Positions 1 through 5,041 of a stretch of 5,929 nucleotides of DNA are shown in pieces (the stretch's first letter is position 1; every line of letters begins with the position of its first letter). Below the pieces are notes generated by a model, which worked only from the letters and a program-made list of their open reading frames with translations, had not been told where the DNA came from and made no database searches. The stretch is from an uncultured Oscillospiraceae bacterium. Its GTDB lineage: Bacteria; Bacillota; Clostridia; Oscillospirales; Ruminococcaceae. A program made the position numbers and the translations under genes. The stretch spans positions 1-5,929 of the forward strand of contig UQQY01000135.1 of the NCBI GenBank assembly GCA_900543295.1, read 5' to 3'.

Positions 1-164
1 AATGCGGTATCCGCTTTCTTACAGACTATTTGCAGGGGGATACCTATTTCCGTACCCGTTATCCCGAGCACAATCTGGTTCGCGCACGCACACAGTTTAA
101 GCTGGTCGCAGAGATGGAGGAGCACTGGGACGAGATGTACGCAATCCTGAATAAGTACAGATAA
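1..164 (+). CDS. Phosphotransferase-family protein (NahK-like sugar kinase), C-terminal fragment
   Basis: This is the last 53 codons of a gene entering from the left; codons run in frame from position 3 and end in TAA at 162-164. The visible tail reads FLTDYLQGDTYFRTRYPEHN followed by LVRARTQFKLVAEMEEHWDEM. From memory, this resembles the C-terminus of aminoglycoside-phosphotransferase-fold proteins related to N-acetylhexosamine 1-kinase (NahK), which phosphorylate amino sugars at C1 with ATP in the cytoplasm. The catalytic loop and nucleotide-binding residues lie outside the window, so the substrate cannot be judged; a generic kinase of the APH/choline kinase fold is the main alternative. 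It is followed directly by a strong terminator, so it is the last gene of its transcript and not part of the two-component operon downstream. Confidence 0.6.
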   Translation, partial: CGIRFLTDYLQGDTYFRTRYPEHNLVRARTQFKLVAEMEEHWDEMYAILNKYR

Positions 165-166
165 AG

Positions 167-212
167 CATCAAAAAGCCGCTGTTTGCACGAAAAGACAGC
201 GGCTTTTTGATG
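167..212 (+). terminator. Rho-independent terminator, 17-bp perfect stem
   Basis: The arms at 167-183 and 196-212 are perfect reverse complements around a 12-nt loop. The GC-rich core (AGCCGCTGT) is flanked by five A in the left arm and five T in the right arm, so it could stop transcription in both directions. It starts 2 bases after the stop codon of the upstream kinase-like gene and insulates it from the response regulator promoter. Confidence 0.93.
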
Positions 213-232
213 TAACCGGCATGCCGGGGTTA
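213..232. repeat. Short palindrome between terminator and promoter
   Basis: A perfect 12-bp palindrome, CCGGCATGCCGG, lies at 216-227. It is nested in TAA...TTA flanks (213-215 and 230-232), which line up if the extra GG at 228-229 is bulged. It begins immediately after the terminator stem and about 60 bases upstream of the response regulator promoter. It could be a dimeric regulator site or a second small hairpin; no U-tract follows, so it is not a terminator by itself. Function unknown. Confidence 0.4.
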
Positions 233-239
233 TGCTGAT

Positions 240-283
240 TTCACGCTTCCAGAAGAGATTTTTTACGGATTGTTCACGCTTTG
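240..283 (+). promoter_or_regulatory. Candidate response-regulator operator: 11-bp-phased TTYACG repeats
   Basis: TTCACGCTTCC (240-250), TTTACGGATTG (262-272) and TTCACGCTTTG (273-283) all sit in the same 11-bp register; the register at 251-261 does not match. The last two are adjacent and agree at 8 of 11 positions. OmpR/PhoB-family regulators are known to bind direct repeats with about 11-bp spacing, and the Bacillus PhoP consensus TT(A/C/T)A(C/T)A is close to this core. The repeats end where a -35 box would be, as expected for activator-assisted transcription. Autoregulation by the adjacent regulator is inferred, not shown. Confidence 0.4.
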
Positions 284-303
284 CAGGGGAAGTGTGCTAT
301 ACT
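273..303 (+). promoter_or_regulatory. Promoter of the response regulator-kinase operon
   Basis: An extended -10 element is present: TG at 295-296, one base, then TATACT at 298-303. No good -35 is seen at 17-bp spacing; the best candidate is TTCACG (273-278) with a 19-bp spacer. The TG extension and the repeats overlapping the -35 position suggest dependence on an activator. A start site near 310 would give a leader of about 54 nt before the ATG at 364. Confidence 0.65.
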
Positions 304-363
304 GAGATTATAAATTGGTTCAAAAGTTTGTTTTAATTCAAAAATTGAAATGGGGGCATCTCT

Positions 364-1071
364 ATGGCATCCGAAAAAATTATGGTTGTGGATGACGACA
401 AAAATATTTGCGAGCTTTTGCGGCTGTATCTCGAAAAGGAGGGCTACAGCGTTATTCTGTGCCACGATGGACAGGAGGCGATCGCAAAGTTCAACGCGCT
501 TACGCCGGATATGATCCTGCTTGACATTATGCTGCCGTCGCTTGACGGATGGCAGGTCTGCCGGGAAATCCGCAAAAAGTCGAACGTGCCGATCATTATG
601 CTGACGGCGAAGGGTGAAACCTTTGATAAGGTTTTGGGCCTTGAATTGGGTGCGGACGACTATGTAGTCAAGCCGTTTGACACAAAAGAGGTTGTCGCGC
701 GCATTAAGGCGGTTTTGCGCCGGATCAGCCAGTCGACGCAGGCGGAAGAGATTAAAGAGGTCGTATACGACAAGCTGGTTGTCAATATGACGCGCTATGA
801 GCTGAAGGTAAACGGCAAAGTGATCGATACGCCGCCCAAAGAGCTTGAGCTTTTATTCCATCTTGCGTCGAATCCGAACCGGGTTTTTACCAGAGATCAG
901 CTGCTGGACGAGGTTTGGGGCTTTGAATACTATGGAGATTCCCGCACCATTGACGTACATGTAAAGCGTCTGCGCGAAAAGCTGGAAGGCGTTTCGGATC
1001 AGTGGTCTTTAAAAACCGTGTGGGGCGTTGGGTACAAATTCGAGGTAAAGGATACGCCGGCTGTGGAATAA
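364..1071 (+). CDS. OmpR/PhoB-family DNA-binding response regulator
   Basis: This is a 235-residue cytoplasmic transcription factor of normal family length. The receiver domain (about residues 4-120) has the acidic pocket D10/D11, the phospho-acceptor D54 in LLDIMLP, the switch residue T81 in MLTAKG and K103 in VVKPF. The winged-helix effector domain (about 137-229) shows the usual KELELLFHLASNP, FTRDQLLDEVWG, DVHVKRLREKL and TVWGVGYKF blocks. The start ATG is preceded by a G-run (352-356) 7 nt upstream, a weaker Shine-Dalgarno than those of its neighbours. The kinase gene starts 22 bases after the stop, so the two are co-transcribed and should be cognate partners. The downstream HtrA gene makes an envelope-stress regulator (CssR/CiaR/CpxR-like logic) the best guess, but DNA target and signal are inferred; PhoP/WalR-like or resistance regulators share the same architecture. 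Confidence 0.95.
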   Translation: MASEKIMVVDDDKNICELLRLYLEKEGYSVILCHDGQEAIAKFNALTPDMILLDIMLPSLDGWQVCREIRKKSNVPIIMLTAKGETFDKVLGLELGADDYVVKPFDTKEVVARIKAVLRRISQSTQAEEIKEVVYDKLVVNMTRYELKVNGKVIDTPPKELELLFHLASNPNRVFTRDQLLDEVWGFEYYGDSRTIDVHVKRLREKLEGVSDQWSLKTVWGVGYKFEVKDTPAVE

Positions 1072-1093
1072 GGATCTGCCTGGAGGACGGCTC

Positions 1094-2536
1094 ATGCAAA
1101 AAAGCATTTTTTCTAAATATTTTACTGTCTGCGCGACGCTCATTATTGCGAGCATCACTGTTTTGGGCGCGGTGTTTCTGATTTTTGCTTCACAGTATTT
1201 CAAAACGGACAGACTCAATCTGATGCGGCGCAACGCAGAGCATGCGGCGGAATTTGCACAGAAACAGTGGAGTGTTTCGGGAGCGCTTGATACCGACGTC
1301 TTGCAGCTCTATTTAGGCAGCATGGCGGACACCATTGACGCTGATTTCTTTATCACAGACGAAAACGGCGTTACGATCTATTGCACAGAGCTGGCACCCT
1401 GCGCACATACGGACAAAAGCGTATCCTCGGATATTATGCGTACGCTGAGGCAAAGCGGCTCCTACGCAGAGATGGGAAAGCTTGGCGGAATGTATGGCGA
1501 GCGGTATTACACAGTCGCCATACCTGTCGGTGCGGAGGGGGAAACAGCCTATGTCTTTGTATCCGCACATGCATCAAGTCAGCAGCAGAGCTTTTTAAAC
1601 GAAATGATTAAGATATTTCTCATTTCTGCCGCAACAGTACTGATTATCACTTCGATTGCGGTCTATTTCATTACGATTCAACTGGTTAAGCCTCTTCGTC
1701 AGATGGCGGATGCTGCCAAGCGGTTTGGACGCGGTGAATTCGACACCCGCCTTGAAGTGACCAGCTATGATGAGATGGGACAGCTTGCCATGGCGCTGAA
1801 CAATATGGCGCAGTCGCTTTCCACGACGGAAAACGCGCGCCGCAGCTTTACGGCGAATGTTTCGCATGAGTTAAAAACGCCGATGACGACGATTTCCGGC
1901 TTTGTGGACGGAATTCTGGACGGAACGATCCCGCCTGAGCAGGAGCGGCATTATCTGACGATTGTTTCCGGCGAAACCAAGCGGATGTCAAGGCTTGTAC
2001 GGACGATGCTCAATCTTTCGCGCATTGAGGCCGGCGAGATGGAGATCAAGCACTCAAAGTTCAATATCGTGGAAACCATCTGTCAGGCGCTTTTTCTCTT
2101 TGAAACGCAGATCGAGGAGAAGAATCTGGATGTCCGCGGGCTCGACCATGATAAGGTGATGGTGGATGCGGATCCTGATCTGGTACATCAGGTGGTTTAT
2201 AATCTGATTGAAAACGCGGTCAAGTTTGTAAATGAGGGCGGCTATCTGGAATTCGGCTTTTCCTCGGATGTAAAGAATACCTATATCAGTGTGAAAAACA
2301 GCGGAGCAGGTTTGAGCAAGGAAGAAATCCCCAAGATCTTCGACCGCTTTTATAAGACAGATCGTTCCCGCGGACTTGACAAGAACGGCGTAGGGCTTGG
2401 ACTTTACATTGTCCGTTCCATCGTCAGCCTGCACGGCGGCGAGATCATTGTACGCAGCAACGAGGGCGAATTTGTAGAATTCGTCTTTTCGCTGCCCCAC
2501 AGCCGTTCTTCAGCTAAATTTAAAAAAAGTTCATAA
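1094..2536 (+). CDS. HAMP-domain sensor histidine kinase
   Basis: This is a 480-residue inner-membrane kinase. It has a short cytoplasmic N-terminus, TM1 (about 11-33), an extracytoplasmic sensor of about 135 residues (34-170), TM2 (about 172-195), HAMP (about 196-247), a HisKA domain with phospho-acceptor H258 in NVSHELKTP, and a HATPase_c domain (about 360-468). The N box is YNLIENAVKF (N370/N374) and the G2 region is GVGLGLYIVRS. The G1 box reads VKNSGAG, with Asn402 where Asp is most common. The sensor contains C97, C103 and H105 in a C-x5-C-x-H arrangement, a possible metal or thiol site. The ATG has a GGAGG 7 nt upstream (1082-1086). No terminator follows, so transcription may read into the protease gene 126 bases downstream. 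It should phosphorylate the regulator encoded just before it. The signal is not known. Confidence 0.95.
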   Translation: MQKSIFSKYFTVCATLIIASITVLGAVFLIFASQYFKTDRLNLMRRNAEHAAEFAQKQWSVSGALDTDVLQLYLGSMADTIDADFFITDENGVTIYCTELAPCAHTDKSVSSDIMRTLRQSGSYAEMGKLGGMYGERYYTVAIPVGAEGETAYVFVSAHASSQQQSFLNEMIKIFLISAATVLIITSIAVYFITIQLVKPLRQMADAAKRFGRGEFDTRLEVTSYDEMGQLAMALNNMAQSLSTTENARRSFTANVSHELKTPMTTISGFVDGILDGTIPPEQERHYLTIVSGETKRMSRLVRTMLNLSRIEAGEMEIKHSKFNIVETICQALFLFETQIEEKNLDVRGLDHDKVMVDADPDLVHQVVYNLIENAVKFVNEGGYLEFGFSSDVKNTYISVKNSGAGLSKEEIPKIFDRFYKTDRSRGLDKNGVGLGLYIVRSIVSLHGGEIIVRSNEGEFVEFVFSLPHSRSSAKFKKSS

Positions 2537-2552
2537 ACTGACTAAAATGTTT

Positions 2553-2585
2553 CAGAGAACTTCCATTGTATTGCAGAGGAATTCC
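2553..2585 (+). repeat. 21-bp-phased direct repeat in the protease promoter
   Basis: CAGAGAACTTCC (2553-2564) and CAGAGGAATTCC (2574-2585) match at 10 of 12 positions with starts 21 bp apart, two helical turns. The first copy lies just upstream of the weak -35 and the second fills the -35/-10 spacer, where it also contains the palindrome GGAATTCC. The second copy with its preceding TTG matches the element at 281-291 in the regulator promoter. Placement and phasing suit a tandem dimer site for the cognate response regulator; this is inference. Confidence 0.4.
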
Positions 2586-2595
2586 GCGTTATAAT
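2566..2595 (+). promoter_or_regulatory. Promoter of the HtrA-like protease gene
   Basis: A perfect -10 TATAAT lies at 2590-2595. The -35 is weak: TTGTAT (2566-2571) with an 18-bp spacer. A start near 2602 gives a leader of about 60 nt before the chosen ATG at 2663. Because the -10 overlaps the earliest in-frame ATG (2594), that ATG would not be in the transcript from this promoter. A strong -10 with a poor -35 and repeats around it suggests positive control. Confidence 0.75.
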
Positions 2596-2662
2596 GAATA
2601 ACAGTGGACTTTTGCTTTATCAGACGAAAATGGAGAGCCATTTGAAGGGAGAATTCGAGAGT

Positions 2663-3985
2663 ATGGATGAAGAATTCCGTTCGTCCGCCCCAGAGGAAGC
2701 CGGACAGGAATCAATGGATAATCAGAACCTTCCGCCGCAGAATTTTGAAGCGCCGCAATGGGGCTATTACGATTACGGCCCCATAGGCGGGCCGCAGCCG
2801 CCCAAAGCGCCAAAGCCCAAAAAGGAAAAAAAGCCTGGCAGAGGCGTGCGGGTGCTGGCGGTTGTGATGAGCGTGCTGTTTGTGCTGACGGCCGGTGCGT
2901 TCGCGGCGTACGTTGTGTTTCTTCCGACTGTGCAGAGCGAACAGAAAGGCGAGCGCAGTACGGTTGACGGCGACCTGTTCAATGAACAGAGCACACCGGA
3001 CGGCGATACGACGGATGGCGTTGAGGGCGAGGTTTTAACAAACCGTCAAATTTACAAAAAGGTTGAACCTGCAATTGTCGGAATCATCTGTTACAGCAAG
3101 TCTGTGACCGGTATGCAGGAACAGAGCCAGGGATCTGGCATCGTGTTCCGTTCGGATGGTTATATCGTAACGAATTGTCATGTGGTGCGGAATGACGATA
3201 CTGCGCAGGTGTATGACCGGATAGAAGTGGTGCTGACAACGGGCGACAGCTATGCCGCGCAGTTTATCGGCGGCGACCGGCAGTCGGATCTGGCCGTTTT
3301 GAAAATCGACGCAGAAAATCTGACAACCGCTGTTTTTGGCGATTCGGAGAAAATGCAGGTTGGCGATGAGGTTGTCGTCATCGGCAATCCGAGCGGCATG
3401 GCGCTGGCCGGGAGCTTTACGCACGGCTATATTTCGGCACTCAATCGGAGCGTATATATTTCAACGATCGGTTCGAGCGTAGAATTTATTCAGACGGATG
3501 CGGCGATCAATCCCGGCAACTCTGGCGGCGCGATGGTCAACGTTTACGGGCAGGTCATCGGCATTACTTCGGCAAAGCTGGTGGAAGAAGGATATGAAGG
3601 AATCGGCTTTGCCATTCCAATCGACAATGCGAAGCCGATCATCGAGTCGCTGATCCAAAACGGTTATGTTACAGGGCGCGTACAGTTGGGTATTACCTAT
3701 CGCGTTGTATCCCAGTCGATTGCAGATTTAAACGGCATTCCGCGCGGACTGCGCGTCATCGATATGGATGAAAGTTCGGATGTGGCGAAAAAGGGGCTTC
3801 AGCGCGGAGATATTATTACCAAAATGGATGAGGTAGAAGTATATGACGCCAATACAGTGAATGAGGCGCTTTCCGGCAAGAAACCGGGTGATACGGTTGT
3901 ACTGACTGTTTATCGTGTGGACGGCGAGGGACACGCTTCGACGATAACGATTGAAGCGGAGCTTTCGGAGAAAACGGGAGAGTAA
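2663..3985 (+). CDS. htrA: Membrane-anchored HtrA/DegP-like serine protease (S1C) with one PDZ domain
   Basis: From the chosen ATG this is 440 residues. The start has AAGGGAG at 2645-2651; the upstream in-frame ATG at 2594 overlaps the promoter -10 and the one at 2630 has no Shine-Dalgarno. Residues 1-62 form a cytoplasmic acidic, then Pro/Lys-rich tail (PPKAPKPKKEKKPGRG near 47-62), followed by one membrane segment (about 63-88) and a Ser/Thr/Asp-rich linker (to about 124). The trypsin-fold domain (about 126-335) has the triad H173 (TNCHVV), D209 (SDLAVLKI) and S287 (GNSGGA). One PDZ domain follows (about 340-432). The layout matches Gram-positive HtrA/HtrB/YyxA proteases, which degrade or refold misfolded exported proteins at the outer membrane face. 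It has just two cysteines, C143 and C172, the latter next to the catalytic His. Its place after a two-component pair suggests it is that system's effector; it has its own promoter and a terminator behind it. Confidence 0.93.
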   Translation: MDEEFRSSAPEEAGQESMDNQNLPPQNFEAPQWGYYDYGPIGGPQPPKAPKPKKEKKPGRGVRVLAVVMSVLFVLTAGAFAAYVVFLPTVQSEQKGERSTVDGDLFNEQSTPDGDTTDGVEGEVLTNRQIYKKVEPAIVGIICYSKSVTGMQEQSQGSGIVFRSDGYIVTNCHVVRNDDTAQVYDRIEVVLTTGDSYAAQFIGGDRQSDLAVLKIDAENLTTAVFGDSEKMQVGDEVVVIGNPSGMALAGSFTHGYISALNRSVYISTIGSSVEFIQTDAAINPGNSGGAMVNVYGQVIGITSAKLVEEGYEGIGFAIPIDNAKPIIESLIQNGYVTGRVQLGITYRVVSQSIADLNGIPRGLRVIDMDESSDVAKKGLQRGDIITKMDEVEVYDANTVNEALSGKKPGDTVVLTVYRVDGEGHASTITIEAELSEKTGE

Positions 3986-4024
3986 TTCCGTTTGAGTGCA
4001 GCCGCAAAAAATGATTTGACACAT

Positions 4025-4065
4025 ATAAAAAGCCTGCCGGATGCATTTCCCGGCAGGCTTTTTAT
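4025..4065 (+). terminator. Rho-independent terminator after the protease gene
   Basis: Arms at 4025-4040 and 4050-4065 are perfect 16-bp reverse complements around a 9-nt loop, with core AGCCTGCCGG and a T5 run in the right arm. A-runs in the left arm mean it may also work on the opposite strand. It lies 40 bases after the stop codon and closes the regulator-kinase-protease block. Confidence 0.93.
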
Positions 4066-4302
4066 GAAAGCGGACGGCTTTTGCAGCGGGCTTTTTTGCA
4101 GGCAGTTTGCCACCCGCCGCACCTTTCCGCGAAGCGGCCTGCGAAGTATCCTATGCAGCAGGGCGGCGGAAAGGTTCCTTGCCGTGGCTCTATTGCGGCG
4201 TTGTTTGCGGGTGCTGGCGTGTTAATGCGAGAAGCACTGCTGTTTTTCCCTTATAAACCGACAGAAATCGAACAAATTATTTGAGAAATCGGTGATGGTA
4301 TC
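4066..4302. other. Non-coding, hairpin-rich intergenic stretch
   Basis: There is no convincing gene here: the short open frames at 3992-4225 and 4081-4284 lack Shine-Dalgarno sequences, run through the terminator or have arginine/cysteine-rich low-quality translations. The first half is GC-rich and foldable. GGCA-GTT-TGCC forms a hairpin at 4101-4111, enclosed by GCGGG/CCCGC (4086-4090 with 4113-4117). ACCTTTCCGC (4121-4130) pairs perfectly with GCGGAAAGGT (4166-4175), with an inner CCTGC/GCAGG stem (4138-4142 with 4158-4162). GTGCT/AGCAC (4211-4215 with 4233-4237) stands before a short T-run (4242-4246). It could be a small RNA, a decayed gene or an intergenic repeat; I recognise no known RNA family. 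Confidence 0.4.
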
Positions 4303-4331
4303 TTGACGAAGCAGACGGATTTTAGTAAAAT
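4303..4331 (+). promoter_or_regulatory. Near-consensus sigma-A-type promoter of rpe
   Basis: TTGACG (4303-4308) and TAAAAT (4326-4331) are separated by exactly 17 bp, one mismatch each from consensus. A start near 4338 gives a leader of about 60 nt to the TTG at 4400. No riboswitch-like fold or attenuator is apparent in that leader. This is the strongest promoter in the window and fits a constitutive housekeeping gene. Confidence 0.85.
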
Positions 4332-4399
4332 AAAGATGGCTTATTTTGTCTTTTCACACAAAAAGCCAAATGCTATTTGAAAGTTTAGGAGCGGCTGTA

Positions 4400-5041
4400 T
4401 TGAATATTGTTTCACCGTCTATTTTGTCGGCGGATTTTGCGAATCTGGCATATGAGCTTGAACGTGTGCGCGCGGCGCAGTGGATCCATATTGATGTTAT
4501 GGACGGACATTTTGTTCCGAATATTACAGTTGGCATGCCGGTTGTCTCCTGCATCAGGCGGGTCACAGATCATTATCTGGATGTGCATTTGATGATCTGT
4601 GATCCATTGCGTTACGGGCCGCAGTTTGCAAAGGCCGGCGCGAATATGGTCTGCTTTCATATAGAGGCGGACGGCGATCCCGCAGGGGTTATCCGTGCTC
4701 TTCACGACGCGGGTGCGCATGCAGGCGTCGCGTTAAAGCCGGGTACGCCGGCGGAGGCGGTTTATCCGTTTTTGAAAGAGGCGGATATGGTACTGCTGAT
4801 GACGGTAGAGCCGGGCTTTGGCGGGCAAGTCTTTTTGCCGGAGGTTTTGCCGAAGATCCGCGCTGTACGGGGCGAGGCGGACCGCCGAGGGCTGGAGCTA
4901 AAAATACAGGTGGACGGCGGGATCAATCTTGAGACTGCGCGCCTTTGCGCAGAGGCCGGCGCGGATGTTCTGGTGGCAGGTTCCTATGTATTTGGCGGCG
5001 CCGATCCGGCAAAAGCGGTTTACGAGCTTGCATCTATATAG
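4400..5041 (+). CDS. rpe: Ribulose-phosphate 3-epimerase
   Basis: This cytoplasmic pentose phosphate enzyme interconverts D-ribulose 5-phosphate and D-xylulose 5-phosphate. The 213-residue product is a complete TIM barrel, near the usual 215-225. From the TTG start it reads NIVSPSILSADFANL, matching the family N-terminus. Visible signature residues are S7, metal ligands H30 and D32 with M34 (IHIDVMDGHFVPNIT), H63 (VHLMI), the phosphate and loop segment MTVEPGFGGQ (134-143), and the catalytic acid D172 in VDGGIN. I chose TTG at 4400 because AGGAG lies 8 nt upstream (4387-4391) and the protein then begins where family members do; longer in-frame openings (ATG 4370, TTG 4346) have no Shine-Dalgarno and would add a non-conserved tail. 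In many Firmicutes rpe sits with prkC, rsgA and thiN; here it stands alone behind its own promoter. Its last 22 bases overlap the convergent mecA-like gene. Confidence 0.96.
   Translation: MNIVSPSILSADFANLAYELERVRAAQWIHIDVMDGHFVPNITVGMPVVSCIRRVTDHYLDVHLMICDPLRYGPQFAKAGANMVCFHIEADGDPAGVIRALHDAGAHAGVALKPGTPAEAVYPFLKEADMVLLMTVEPGFGGQVFLPEVLPKIRAVRGEADRRGLELKIQVDGGINLETARLCAEAGADVLVAGSYVFGGADPAKAVYELASI

Noticed and set aside
2054..2500. 148-residue open frame on the - strand inside the kinase gene
   Set aside because: It is a shadow of the kinase reading frame; no Shine-Dalgarno, no recognisable motif, and the + strand frame is clearly the gene.
3035..3424. 129-residue - strand open frame inside the protease gene
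   Set aside because: It lies opposite the catalytic domain of a well-conserved protease; composition and lack of a ribosome site mark it as a shadow.
4211..4246. Second terminator (GTGCT/AGCAC stem then T5)
   Set aside because: The stem is 5 bp with a 17-nt loop and the T-run starts 4 bases after the arm; too weak and no gene reads into it.
3992..4284. Two short + strand frames after the protease gene (3992-4225 and 4081-4284)
   Set aside because: The first reads straight through the terminator stem, neither has a convincing ribosome site, and the translations are Arg/Cys/Phe-rich with no family resemblance.
4346..4399. Longer N-terminus for rpe (TTG 4346 or ATG 4370)
   Set aside because: No Shine-Dalgarno precedes either codon, the added residues are not part of the epimerase fold, and TTG 4400 has AGGAG at ideal spacing.
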